From positions 45,500 through 109,499 of the forward strand of contig JAFKMZ010000013.1 of the NCBI GenBank assembly GCA_017305055.1: a stretch of 64,000 bases of DNA. Direction: 5' to 3'. The notes under the pieces were generated by a model. The model was not told the DNA's origin. It was given only the letters and a program-made list of their open reading frames with translations, and searched no databases. This DNA is from Lysobacterales bacterium (GTDB lineage Bacteria > Pseudomonadota > Gammaproteobacteria > Xanthomonadales > Rhodanobacteraceae). Position numbers and translations under genes: made by a program. Positions 19,215 through 28,604 of this stretch are shown piece by piece. Every line of letters starts with the position of its first letter. Within the stretch, counting starts at the first letter, position 1.

Positions 19215-22040
19215 CTAGAAGTTGAACCTCAGGCCGACACTGACGTAGCGACCTATCACGTTGTAGATATCCGGGTTGAAACCACCGCTGGACGTGGCGA
19301 TGACCAGCGGCGCCCTGTTGAACACGTTGTTCACCCGGGCGAATGCCTGCAGATGCGAATCGGCAAAGGAATACGAGCCGTACAGGTCAAAATACCAAGT
19401 ACTGGGTACATAGTTGTTGTCAATATCCACACCTTGCACCCAATCCGTGCGCAGCACGCCATGGCCAATAAACCGGGCCTCGGCACCAAGCCCAAGCGGT
19501 CCCTGTGAATAGTCCGCGTTCAGGTTCCCACGCCATTTCACGGAGTCGCCACCCATCTCACCCGCATAGTTGTGGGTGGTGAAAGGCGTGGTGAGCCGGT
19601 CCTGCGTTTGGTTGGTCGCCAGCAGACTCACGCGCAGCGATGCATCGGGAGCTGGAAGATCAACCCTGTAGGCGAGATTGATGTCCAGGCCATGGACCAC
19701 CTCTTCGGCGATGTTCACCGGGCTGTTCCTGAGCCCGATGACCGCACCAGAGGGACCTCTATCCACATTCCCGCAAATCTGGGCGTCACCCGCGAAGCAC
19801 CGATCCACCGTCTGTTGGCTTGAAATCGTGGTGATGGCGTCCGAGATCTTTATGCGGTAGAAGTCCAGTGCCCCACTGAATCCCGGAAGCCACGCAGGCG
19901 TCAGGACGAAGCCAAGGGTAGTGGTCTTGCCGATTTCGGGCTGCAGCGTTCGGTTCCCTACTGTCGTCCGCTCCAGATTCGTCGTCACCCCGCCATTGAA
20001 CGGATCCCGCACTGTTTGCCGCTGTGTGACCCCCGTCTGGAACAGTTCGCTGAGATTCGGTGCCCGGATATCCCTGGATTGCATCACCCGCACCAGCAAT
20101 GGATCGATCGGCCGCCAGGTCATCCCGAGCTTCCAGGCAAGCTGCCGCCCGGAATATTTGTAGTCTGCGCTGCGCACCGCGGCATTCACCGACAGTTTGT
20201 CATCAGCGAGCAGCGGCGCCAGGGTTTCGGCAAATGTCTCGGTCACGCTGTCAGAGCCGGTCATTGGCAAGAAATTGCCGAACAGCCAATCGTGCTCCTG
20301 GCTCATGGCATCGGTCTGGCTGTGGCCAATCGTGCTGGTCCGATGATCCATGCCGAACGCCAGATCCACCGGACCCGCCCAGGTCTCGAACGGCTGCCCG
20401 TCAATCGACACCGACGCAATTTTCTGCGTGAACTCCCGGCGCGCCCACGCCAGACCCAGGACATACTTCTTCGCCGCGTCGGTAACATTGCCACGGCCAA
20501 ACATATCGATAGGCACGCACCCATCTGCGGGATTGGAAAGCGTCGAACGGCAAACCACACGGCCACTGGCTGGATCCACCACCGCATCCATCGCACCATC
20601 AATGCGAACCCTATTGAGGACGTTATCAAGGTTTGTAGCGACCTTGGTCCTGCCGTAATCGTACGACGCATGCAGGTTCCAGAAACTTCCCAGACTGCCG
20701 TCGAGTCCAAGCAGCACGCGATTCAGGTTTCGATTGAGATCCTCCGTGGCAGGGGTCTCGAACACCACGCCATAGCTGACCTTGGACAGGCCGTTGGCGT
20801 TCATTGCCGCGCGCACACTGGGATCCAGATACGCATTATCCGGTTTGACGGACAGGGTTCCGTCTACGTAATTGTATGAAGCCGCCGTGCTGCTCTTGCT
20901 CTCGGCATGCATCAGTGATGCGAATACGTTGAAGTTGTCGGTCAAGTCGTAGGATGCGCGGGTATAGACATAATTCCTTCGGGTGCTGCTCTTGAGCGCC
21001 ATGGCCGCGTAATGACCAAACATCTCCCCGCCCGACTGTACAGAGCCAGTCCGATCAATGGTGCCAAACTGAAATGCGCGGGGGGATCCATCTGCATTGA
21101 ATGTCGTCCCATAGAGTGGTCCCTTCTGCGTGATGATGCCGTCCAGGCTCTCACTGATGCGATTCAAGTGCGGAACAATGATCTGCTTGGGCTCACCATT
21201 CGTGGCGGTCCAATTGGGATTTGCCATATAGCCCCATTCCCGGTACCAGGGGCGATCCGTCAGCTGGCCTACGCCATCATTCTTTGCATATTGCGCATCG
21301 ACTACAAAATGACCACGACCACCAGCGAACGATGTGCCCAACGTGATGCCATAGTTCCCCTGCAAGTCATCGCCATAGGTCGATTCCCCACCCTGGGCAA
21401 AGCCCTTGATTCCCTCAAACTTCGTATTCAGACGGAAGTTGACGACACCAGCAACAGCATCGGAGCCATAGACGGCTGACGCTCCCCCCGTGATGATGTC
21501 CACACCGTCGATGAGCCCTTGGGGAAGAGTGTCGATGTCCACCACGCCTGATACATCCGACGCGACCACCCGGTGTCCATTCAGGAGTACCAGGGTGCGG
21601 ACACTGCCCAGGTTCCTCAAATCAAGAATGTTTATTCCGTTGTTTCCCGCACTGATCGTATTCTTGCCCGCGGTCGCCGACATGCTGCCGACGACTGACG
21701 GCAATTTGTCAATATAGTCGCTGATGTTGTTTGGGGCCTGTATTTTCAGCTGCTCCGGGTTTATCGTCATGATCGGACTGGGCGACAGAAAGTCCTGACT
21801 GATGACCCGTGAACCAGTCACCACGACGCCACGGAGGTTTTTCGCTGCGCCCTTTTGGGATTGCTCAGCATCGGAAGCGGGTACAGTGGACTGATTATTC
21901 TTGGATCCGGTGATATCTGACCGACCCTGCTCGCCGGGAGTGCCCGGCAGTGAATCACGGCTTGCAGCAGATCCAGCGACAAGCGCCAAGGCTATACCAA
22001 CAACCAAAGCGTTCAGTCGATTGGGGCGCAACATTTTCAT
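19215..22040 (-). CDS. TonB-dependent outer-membrane receptor 1
   Basis: 941 residues from ATG 22040 (GAGGGGA ~8 nt upstream), with a signal peptide (VVGIALALVAGSAAS). The TonB-box/plug region begins at LRGVVVTGSRV, and the plug holds LVLLNGHRV and the block GGASAVYGSDAVAGVVNFRL. A beta-barrel follows to the terminal phenylalanine in LRFNF, the usual outer-membrane insertion signal. It leads the minus-strand run with ggt2 and the D-aminoacylase-like gene, so its cargo is probably a peptide or gamma-glutamyl compound; this is inference from position. The gene looks lower in GC than the neighbouring housekeeping genes. Confidence 0.92.
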   Translation of the reverse strand: MKMLRPNRLNALVVGIALALVAGSAASRDSLPGTPGEQGRSDITGSKNNQSTVPASDAEQSQKGAAKNLRGVVVTGSRVISQDFLSPSPIMTINPEQLKIQAPNNISDYIDKLPSVVGSMSATAGKNTISAGNNGINILDLRNLGSVRTLVLLNGHRVVASDVSGVVDIDTLPQGLIDGVDIITGGASAVYGSDAVAGVVNFRLNTKFEGIKGFAQGGESTYGDDLQGNYGITLGTSFAGGRGHFVVDAQYAKNDGVGQLTDRPWYREWGYMANPNWTATNGEPKQIIVPHLNRISESLDGIITQKGPLYGTTFNADGSPRAFQFGTIDRTGSVQSGGEMFGHYAAMALKSSTRRNYVYTRASYDLTDNFNVFASLMHAESKSSTAASYNYVDGTLSVKPDNAYLDPSVRAAMNANGLSKVSYGVVFETPATEDLNRNLNRVLLGLDGSLGSFWNLHASYDYGRTKVATNLDNVLNRVRIDGAMDAVVDPASGRVVCRSTLSNPADGCVPIDMFGRGNVTDAAKKYVLGLAWARREFTQKIASVSIDGQPFETWAGPVDLAFGMDHRTSTIGHSQTDAMSQEHDWLFGNFLPMTGSDSVTETFAETLAPLLADDKLSVNAAVRSADYKYSGRQLAWKLGMTWRPIDPLLVRVMQSRDIRAPNLSELFQTGVTQRQTVRDPFNGGVTTNLERTTVGNRTLQPEIGKTTTLGFVLTPAWLPGFSGALDFYRIKISDAITTISSQQTVDRCFAGDAQICGNVDRGPSGAVIGLRNSPVNIAEEVVHGLDINLAYRVDLPAPDASLRVSLLATNQTQDRLTTPFTTHNYAGEMGGDSVKWRGNLNADYSQGPLGLGAEARFIGHGVLRTDWVQGVDIDNNYVPSTWYFDLYGSYSFADSHLQAFARVNNVFNRAPLVIATSSGGFNPDIYNVIGRYVSVGLRFNF

Positions 22041-22853
22041 GGACAGAATCCCCTCGTAATTTGGCAATAACGGTTAGTGGTACGCGCTATTCATCGGCAC
22101 ACCTAGTCGGCATCTGCGTTCTGCATTCCGCATCGGCACGGTCGTAGATCCGACGCACGCCAAGCTGATTCCCTGGTCCACTACGGACGCTAACATTCAC
22201 AGCTCACTGCAACCAATGAAAAGGCGATCAGGTCACATAACCTAGCCTTATGGCGGCAGCAGGCGCGGCCTCCGATGGGTTTGTCGGAGCGTGCATGCCA
22301 CCTGGGTTGTGGCGGTCCACATGTGGGGTTGGCCGCGTGCACGCACCGAGCCGCACGCAGTCGGACATGCGCGCGTTCGTGGGTGTGCGAACCGGCAGAC
22401 AGTGGCATCCATGTGCGGCGACCGACCTGCCGACGTGATCAGAGGGTCGTGGCCCGGTGCGTGGGCGCGACGCCACCATGGCGGGTTCCGGGAGTGGATC
22501 CATGTCGCGCTGCGAAGTACCTGGCCATGCAAGTGCGCGGTCAACCCAACTCCAGCATGGAGCGTGTCACCCCTCATGGACGATTCCGCCCGCATCCCTC
22601 TTCCCGGGCTCGCCCCGCCAGAGGCAACTCCCGCGTCCTGCGGCAACGCCCAGCCCACGCGAGCGTCGGGGACCGCCAGCTTGTGCACCCTACTTCTCGT
22701 AGAATCGAAGCGGGCACGCCTTCACCAGTGGCACTGACGGGCGGTTTCAATACTGGAGCCGAAGGACATGAGAGCCGTGCGCGGCGCCGGCCATACGCTC
22801 CGCCCCGTACCACTTCCAGCTCACTGGATTGACCACAGCAACCGGGAGATGCC
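22041..22853. other. Long intergenic region between TonB receptor 1 and the LysR gene
   Basis: 813 bp without a gene I can support. The left side holds the TonB-receptor-1 promoter element (22185-22241). The rest, 22250-22840, contains only open frames with no recognisable family features and no clear hairpin. GGGAGATGCC just before 22854 serves as the LysR ribosome-binding site. Confidence 0.6.
22185..22241 (-). promoter_or_regulatory. Conserved promoter element upstream of TonB receptor 1
   Basis: Read on the minus strand: GTTATG (22241-22236), 13 nt, TTTTCA (22222-22217), 1 nt, TGG, then TAGCGT (22192-22187) as the -10-like box, one base nearer than in the other copies. The left half also matches the ggt3 copy outside the core: GTTATGTSACCTG in both. 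This leaves a leader of ~140 nt. Confidence 0.7.
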
Positions 22854-23756
22854 ATGCGCCTGCGCCAGATCGAGCTTTTCCACGCGGTGCTGACCACCGG
22901 CAGCCTTACCGGCGCCGCAGAGCTACTGAACATCTCTCAACCGGCAGCCAGCAAGGCTCTGCAGCATGCGGAGCAGCAGCTGGGCTTCGCCTTGTTCAGC
23001 CGCGTACGCGGACGCCTGCAGCCGACCCCGGAGGCACTGCTGCTGCGCCACCGCGTGGAAAACATCGCGCAGGAGCTGCACGACCTGCAGCGCCTGACGG
23101 CAAACATCGCCCGCCCGGGCAGTTCGCCGTTGCGCGTGACCTGCACACCCACCGTGGCGCAGACCATGCTGCCGGACGCGATCATGCTGCTGCGCAAGGC
23201 CTTTCCGGATGCCACCGCCGAACTGTCCACACAGCACTCGGCCGTCATGTACGAGTCCATTCTGCTGCACGAGGTCGACATCGGCTTCACGATGCAGGAT
23301 TTCGGCCATTCGGCAGTCCGGCGCGAGCCTCTGTGCAACGGACAAGTCATGGTCATCGCGCCGCCGGGTTGGTGGTCGGATGGCGAGCTGGCCGAACCGC
23401 TGCCGCTCAGCGCACTCGCCGGACAACCGATGATCGGCATCGCCATCCACGATGCCTTCGGCGGCATGCTGCACAGCCAGCTCGCCCATGTGGCGCCCGC
23501 CCCGCAGACGGCAGTGTGGGTGCAGACCTACCAGCTCGCCTACGCCCTGGTCGCCCGTGGCCAGGGGCTCGCCCTGGTCGATCCGTTTACCGCATCGTGC
23601 GACCAGCGCCAAACCGTGCAAACGCGCCCGCTCAAGCTGGAGCTGGATATCATGCTTTATGCGGTCTTCCGCCTGGACAGTCCACTGAATCCGGTGCAGC
23701 AGCGCTTTCTCGACATCATGCGCGAGCTTGCCACGCGGATGCTTGGCCGGGCTTGA
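22854..23756 (+). CDS. LysR-type transcriptional regulator
   Basis: 300 residues. The N-terminal winged helix-turn-helix spans residues ~1-60 (RQIELFHAVLTTGSLTGAAE, then ISQPAASKALQHAEQQLG). The rest is a periplasmic-binding-protein-like effector domain. It lies between the two arms of the peptide/D-glutamate cluster, divergent from the TonB-receptor-1 run and just upstream of TonB receptor 2. It is the only transcription regulator in the cluster, so it is the best candidate for controlling the shared promoter elements. In the D-glutamate pathway described in a marine Pseudoalteromonas, dgcN and dgcA are activated by a regulator called DgcR; whether this protein is its counterpart is not shown. 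Confidence 0.93.
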   Translation: MRLRQIELFHAVLTTGSLTGAAELLNISQPAASKALQHAEQQLGFALFSRVRGRLQPTPEALLLRHRVENIAQELHDLQRLTANIARPGSSPLRVTCTPTVAQTMLPDAIMLLRKAFPDATAELSTQHSAVMYESILLHEVDIGFTMQDFGHSAVRREPLCNGQVMVIAPPGWWSDGELAEPLPLSALAGQPMIGIAIHDAFGGMLHSQLAHVAPAPQTAVWVQTYQLAYALVARGQGLALVDPFTASCDQRQTVQTRPLKLELDIMLYAVFRLDSPLNPVQQRFLDIMRELATRMLGRA

Positions 23757-24082
23757 CCGCCCATGATGCCTCCATAACCGGCGGCTATGCGGTGCGCAAG
23801 TATTTTCATTGGTGGTTTCGGGTGGCCGCTGACTATCCTCGGCAACGTAAGACTTAAGGGAAAGTGGACGCTGCGCAGAATCCCCCACATTCATGCGCAT
23901 GGAACGGACGCACGGCAAAGCCGACCACCGTGCCGCATTCAATCGCCCCGCGGCGTGATCACGAGCGTCACTGGTTCCGTCGCAACAACCTTCAGATGTT
24001 CGTCATTGCTTAGGTGACATGGCGCTGCTGCACACCAGTCTGTGACAGCCAGCATCCGGCAACCCAAACGGGGAAGAACCAC
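23757..24082 (+). other. Leader region between the LysR gene and TonB receptor 2
   Basis: 326 bp without a gene. It holds the conserved promoter element at 23784-23840, leaving a predicted untranslated leader of about 240 nt before the receptor ATG. GGGGAAGAACC precedes the ATG at 24083 as the ribosome-binding site. No riboswitch-like fold was recognised. Confidence 0.6.
23784..23840 (+). promoter_or_regulatory. Conserved promoter element upstream of TonB receptor 2
   Basis: GCTATG (23784-23789), 13 nt, TTTTCA (23803-23808), 1 nt, TGG, 21 nt, TATCCT (23834-23839) within TGACTATCCTC. The last 11 bases are identical to the ggt3 copy, at identical spacing from TTTTCA. Confidence 0.75.
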
Positions 24083-26545
24083 ATGAGCACGTACGGCAGT
24101 CAGTTCGCGAAGTTCGTTCCAACGTTGTTGGCCAGCGCGGTGCTGGCGGCGCTCAGCCTGCCTGCGGCGGCGCAGGATGCCACCTCGGCAGCCGCCACCC
24201 GGGCGACCGAGCTCAAGACCGTCATCGTCACCGGCACGCGTGCGGGCAACCGTACCGAAACCAGCTCGCTGACGCCGATCGACGTGATCCCGGCGCAGGT
24301 ATTGAAGGACACCGGCACGATCGACCTGACCCAGGCACTCGCCCGCGCCATCCCGTCATTGAATTTCCCCTTCGCTCCCGCGTCGGACACCTTCGCCTTC
24401 CAGCGTCCATTTGAGTTGCGCGGCCTCTCCCCGGACCAGGTCCTGATCCTGGTCAATGGCAAGCGCTGGCATTCCGGCGCGCTGCTGCTCAGCCTGGGCC
24501 AGGTCGGACAGGGTTCCCAGGGTGTGGACCTCAACACGATTCCACTGGCCGCCATCGACCACGTCGAAGTGCTGCGCGACGGCGCATCCGCGCAATACGG
24601 TTCCGATGCATTGGCCGGCGTGGTCAATATCATCCTCAAGAAGGGCGCCAAGGGTGGTGACATACAGGCCACCCATGGCGAGTACTCGGCTGGTGACGGC
24701 CCGCAATGGCAGGCCTCGTCGGACTTTGGCCTCCCACTCGGCGGCGACAAGGGCTGGATCCGCTTCGCCCTGGACAAGAGCAACCAGAGCCCGACCAACC
24801 GCGCCGGCGTCGATCGCCGTCCTGGCCTGACGCAACTCGGGCCGATGTTCAAGTACGGCGTGGTCTCGTTCAAGAACCAGAACCTGTTCATGAACTCCGA
24901 ATACGACTTCACGCCCAACGTGCAGTTCTACGCCTTCGGCCACTTTGGCCAGCGCGTCGGCGAGCCACGCGGCTTCTTCCGCTATGGCAGCAACACACCG
25001 TATCCAAACAATGCCCTGATCGGGCTGGTCTACCCGGACGGCTTCCTGCCCAAGGAGCATGGCGACTCGCTGGACCGCTCGCTGGTGCTCGGCCTGCGCG
25101 GCGACATCAACGGCTGGCATTGGGACGTGAGCGCAAACTACGGCAGCAACCGGGTCTACTACAGCACGCTCAACACCACCAACTATGCGCTACTGCATGA
25201 TTTCGGCAGCAGCCCGACCGCGTTCCACGATGGCACCCTGACCGCTGCGCAACAGACCTTCGACATCGACATTTCCAAGGACGTGGCCGTCGGCTGGCTG
25301 CAGAATCCGGTGACCGTGTCGTTCGGCACGCAGTACCTGAGACAGAGCTACGAGGTGGAAGCGGGCGAGCTCGGCTCCTACTACGTAGGCACCTCGGGCG
25401 TCTCCGGCGGCGCCCAGGGCTTTGCCGGCTGGGGTCCGCAGGATGCGATCTCTGTATCCCGGCATGACGTGGCCGAGTACGTGCAGCTGGAAACCAACCT
25501 CACCGACAAGCTGAGCACCTCGCTGGCCGCACGGCACGAGGATTATTCGGATTTCGGCACCACCACCTCGGCCGCCTTGTCGGCCCGCTTCGATTTCACC
25601 GACTCGTTCGCCTTGCGAGGCAGCGCCTCGACCGGGTTCCGCGCACCGGGCCTCGGGCAGCAGCATTACGAGGAAAGCACCTCGGCATTCCAGGGCCCGG
25701 GCAACTCGCTGGGCCTGCCGCCCGGCATCTACCTGCGCGGCCTGGTGCCGGTGAACAACCCCATCGCCGTACTGCTTGGCAGCCAGCCACTGAAGGCGGA
25801 AAAGTCCCGCAACTACACGTTCGGCATGGTGTGGAACCCATCCAACGCCTTCACCTTGACCGTCGACGCCTATCAGATCACGGTCAGGGACCGCATCGCC
25901 CTGTCGAGCTCGCTGTCGACAGCGACTCCGGCGGTCAAGAATTACCTTGCCGCCAACGGCTTCCCGAACGTGCCCTACAGTGGCATCGCGTACTTCACCA
26001 ACGCCGGCAACGTGCGCAGCCAGGGTATCGACTGGGTGTCCACCTACCGCACCGATTTCAGCAACGGCAGTTCGCTGATGTCGACCCTGTCGGCGACCTA
26101 CAACAAGAACAAGGTCACCGGCGTGCGCCCGAATCCGCCCGTGCTGGACAACCTTGGTGTGCTGTTCGTACGCCTCAACCGCTCGGCCATCAAGGGCCTG
26201 CTCGCCGACAGCTCGCCACGCAGCAAGGTGATCTGGACCGAGACCTACAACGTCGGCGCATGGAGCTTCACCGGTACCGCGACACGCTTCGGGCGCATCA
26301 CGTCGTACGGCTCGACCAGCTACCTGAACGACATCATCTATCCGCACAAGTGGCTGATCGACCTTGCCGCCAGCTACAACCTGGACAACTGGACCTTCAC
26401 GCTGGGTGGGGACAACGTGCTCAACACCTACCCGAAGAAGACCCCCCAGGATTCCGACAACAACGGCGTGTTCCCCTACTCGTCCAGCTCACCGTTCGGG
26501 TTCCAGGGCGCCTTCGTCTACGGCAAGGTCGCGTACCGCTGGTAA
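24083..26545 (+). CDS. TonB-dependent outer-membrane receptor 2
   Basis: 820 residues from ATG 24083, with a signal peptide (LLASAVLAALSLPAAAQDA). The TonB-box-like start of the plug is LKTVIVTGTRAGNR; the plug carries VLILVNGKRWH and VLRDGASAQYGSDALAGVVN. The barrel runs to the C-terminal aromatic residue in GKVAYRW. It is not closely similar to receptor 1 outside the plug motifs, so the two probably carry different ligands. It is followed by a strong hairpin and then ggt3, which has its own copy of the promoter element. Confidence 0.93.
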   Translation: MSTYGSQFAKFVPTLLASAVLAALSLPAAAQDATSAAATRATELKTVIVTGTRAGNRTETSSLTPIDVIPAQVLKDTGTIDLTQALARAIPSLNFPFAPASDTFAFQRPFELRGLSPDQVLILVNGKRWHSGALLLSLGQVGQGSQGVDLNTIPLAAIDHVEVLRDGASAQYGSDALAGVVNIILKKGAKGGDIQATHGEYSAGDGPQWQASSDFGLPLGGDKGWIRFALDKSNQSPTNRAGVDRRPGLTQLGPMFKYGVVSFKNQNLFMNSEYDFTPNVQFYAFGHFGQRVGEPRGFFRYGSNTPYPNNALIGLVYPDGFLPKEHGDSLDRSLVLGLRGDINGWHWDVSANYGSNRVYYSTLNTTNYALLHDFGSSPTAFHDGTLTAAQQTFDIDISKDVAVGWLQNPVTVSFGTQYLRQSYEVEAGELGSYYVGTSGVSGGAQGFAGWGPQDAISVSRHDVAEYVQLETNLTDKLSTSLAARHEDYSDFGTTTSAALSARFDFTDSFALRGSASTGFRAPGLGQQHYEESTSAFQGPGNSLGLPPGIYLRGLVPVNNPIAVLLGSQPLKAEKSRNYTFGMVWNPSNAFTLTVDAYQITVRDRIALSSSLSTATPAVKNYLAANGFPNVPYSGIAYFTNAGNVRSQGIDWVSTYRTDFSNGSSLMSTLSATYNKNKVTGVRPNPPVLDNLGVLFVRLNRSAIKGLLADSSPRSKVIWTETYNVGAWSFTGTATRFGRITSYGSTSYLNDIIYPHKWLIDLAASYNLDNWTFTLGGDNVLNTYPKKTPQDSDNNGVFPYSSSSPFGFQGAFVYGKVAYRW

Positions 26546-26564
26546 ACCTCGGCGCCTGAAGCAA

Positions 26565-26604
26565 CCGCCGCCCAGCCACCGCGACCGCGGGGGCTGGGCG
26601 GCGG
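26565..26604 (+). terminator. Strong hairpin after TonB receptor 2
   Basis: A perfect 13-bp stem (26565-26577 with 26592-26604, CCGCCGCCCAGCC and its complement) begins 20 nt past the receptor stop. The 14-nt loop contains a further CCGC/GCGG pairing. There is no U-tract, so it could be a Rho-linked or mRNA-stabilising hairpin. Confidence 0.55.
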
Positions 26605-26725
26605 GCAAGCAGTCAGTACAGCCAGGCGTCAACATCGTGTGCCGGCGCAGGCCGTGCCCAGGCTGTGCCCGCGGGTGAGGCACACGCCGCCGGGTCCAGC
26701 GATCCGCGCCACCCCACAACCTGCA

Positions 26726-26782
26726 GTTATGTCACCTGCCCATCTTTTCACTGGCCGATTGTGCATCACGGTGACTATCCTC
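26726..26782 (+). promoter_or_regulatory. Conserved promoter element upstream of ggt3
   Basis: GTTATG (26726-26731), 13 nt, TTTTCA (26745-26750), 1 nt, TGG, 21 nt, TATCCT (26776-26781) within TGACTATCCTC. The ggt3 ATG lies 28 nt beyond the -10-like box, so this is probably the promoter of ggt3 and the genes after it. Confidence 0.75.
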
Positions 26783-26809
26783 AAACCAGCCACGGAGTCC
26801 TTGGGTCCC

Positions 26810-28567
26810 ATGCTGAAATTCCGCGAACCACCCGCGCAAGAACCCCTTTCCGGTCGACGTTTTGCCCGCTTCCACCGTTGGCCTGCGATAGTCGCCTTCC
26901 TGCTGGTGGCCGGCGCCGGCTTCGACACGCAGGCGCAGTCGGGCGTATTGACGGCCACGCAGCCGACCGCCGCCATCGCCAGTGCCAATGCGCTGGCCAC
27001 CAACGCGGGCTTCGAAGTCCTGAACAAGGGTGGCAACGCGGTGGACGCAGCGGTCGCGGTGGCCACCACGCTCTCGGTGGTGCAACCCGAGGCCTCCGGC
27101 ATGGGCGGCGGCTTCCTGGCCCTGATCCATGACGCGGCCACCGGCAAGGACACCTTCATCGACGCCCGCGAGATGGCGCCGGCCGCAGTCAACAGCGCCG
27201 ACTACGCGAACGCGGATGGCAGTCCAAACCGCGACCACTCGGTCAATGGGCCGCTCGCGGCCGGCATCCCCGGCTACCCGGCCGGCCTGGCCTACATGGT
27301 GGAAAAATACGGCAAGCTGCCGCTCTCGGTGTCCGTGGCTCCGGCCATACGCATCGCCGAGAACGGCTTCCACCCGACCGAGTCGCTGGTGCGTTCGATC
27401 CAGCAGGTCGGCGACGTGCTGCGGCGCTACCCGGCGTCCAAGGCCAAGTTCTTTCCCGGCGGCAAGGCACCGCAGACCACCGACTTGTTCCGCGACAAAG
27501 CCCAGGCCAGGACCTTGAAGGCGTTTGCCGCCAAAGGTGCCAAGGGCTTCTATGCCGGGCCGGTCGCCGAGGAAATGGTGGCCGCGGTGAAGGCTGCCGG
27601 CGGCACCTGGACCATGGCCGACCTCGCCGCCTACGAGGCCAGGGAGCGCACGCCGATCGAGCTCAACTACGCCGGCTACAAGGTGATCACCGCACCGCCC
27701 GTGTCATCTGGTGGTGTAGCCATCGCGGAGATGCTCAACATCCTGGCCGGCATCGACCTCAAGGACATGGGCGAGGTGCAGCGCATGCACTATGTCATCG
27801 AGGCCATGCGCCGCGCCTTCCGCGACCACAACGAATACCTGGGCGACCCGGACTTCGTGAAGATGCCGTTGGACATGCTGCTGTCGCCGTACTACGCCGA
27901 CGGCCTGCGCCAGAGCATCCTGCCCGACCGTGCCACCAAGTCGTCGTGGTTGCCGGCTGCGCATGCAAAGGAGCCCGGCATGCATACCATGCACTTCTCG
28001 ATCATCGACCAGCACGGCAACATGGTGTCGATGACCTGCACGGTCAATACCACGCTCGGTTCGAAGTTCGTGGCCGGCAAGAGCGGCATCCTGCTCAACG
28101 ACGAGATGGATGACTTTGCCCTGGTCGCCGGCAAGCCCAATGCCTTCGGCCTGATCGGCGGCTCGGCCAACGCGCCGGTGGCGCACAAGCGCATGCTGTC
28201 CTCGATGTCGCCAAGCCTGGTCATCGGCAAGGACCGTCTGCTGGTCATCGGCTCCCCCGGCGGTTCCACCATCATCACCCAGGTGCTGGAAGGCATCCTC
28301 GGCTTCGTCGATGGCAAGAGCGCCAGCGAGATCACGGCACAGAAGCGCTACCACCACCAGTACCTGCCCGATCGCGTGGACCTCGAGCGCAACGCCTTTT
28401 CCGCTGACGTCATCGACGGGCTCAGGGCCATGGGTTACGAGATCAACGACCAACGCTCGTGGGGCAACATGAACGTGGTGACGTGGGACACCACCACCGG
28501 CGTCAAGGCCGCGGCAAGCGATCCACGCAACCCCGCGGGCCTGGGCAAAGTGGAAACCATCCACTGA
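26810..28567 (+). CDS. ggt: Gamma-glutamyltransferase 3
   Basis: 585-residue precursor from ATG 26810, with a basic stretch and a hydrophobic export segment (AIVAFLLVAGAGFDTQAQ). The nucleophile is Thr393 in TMHFSIID, giving a small subunit of ~193 residues. Conserved pocket motifs are MTCTVN, LLNDEMDDFA and MLSSMSPS, so the gamma-glutamyl amino-binding aspartate is kept. The family block GGNAVDAAVAVATTLSVVQP is near the N-terminus. It heads a tight + strand run with the ester-hydrolase-like gene, dgcN, dgcA and gltS, which suggests that it feeds glutamate into that pathway. Confidence 0.94.
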   Translation: MLKFREPPAQEPLSGRRFARFHRWPAIVAFLLVAGAGFDTQAQSGVLTATQPTAAIASANALATNAGFEVLNKGGNAVDAAVAVATTLSVVQPEASGMGGGFLALIHDAATGKDTFIDAREMAPAAVNSADYANADGSPNRDHSVNGPLAAGIPGYPAGLAYMVEKYGKLPLSVSVAPAIRIAENGFHPTESLVRSIQQVGDVLRRYPASKAKFFPGGKAPQTTDLFRDKAQARTLKAFAAKGAKGFYAGPVAEEMVAAVKAAGGTWTMADLAAYEARERTPIELNYAGYKVITAPPVSSGGVAIAEMLNILAGIDLKDMGEVQRMHYVIEAMRRAFRDHNEYLGDPDFVKMPLDMLLSPYYADGLRQSILPDRATKSSWLPAAHAKEPGMHTMHFSIIDQHGNMVSMTCTVNTTLGSKFVAGKSGILLNDEMDDFALVAGKPNAFGLIGGSANAPVAHKRMLSSMSPSLVIGKDRLLVIGSPGGSTIITQVLEGILGFVDGKSASEITAQKRYHHQYLPDRVDLERNAFSADVIDGLRAMGYEINDQRSWGNMNVVTWDTTTGVKAAASDPRNPAGLGKVETIH

Positions 28568-28604
28568 ACGTGCCAGACCGACGCGTCACAGGGGGCGCCA
28601 GAAC

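Noticed and set aside
22291-22737. Open frame of 148 codons in the receptor-LysR spacer
   Set aside because: No recognisable motif, no ribosome-binding site, and Trp/His/Arg-rich composition unlike real proteins of this genome.
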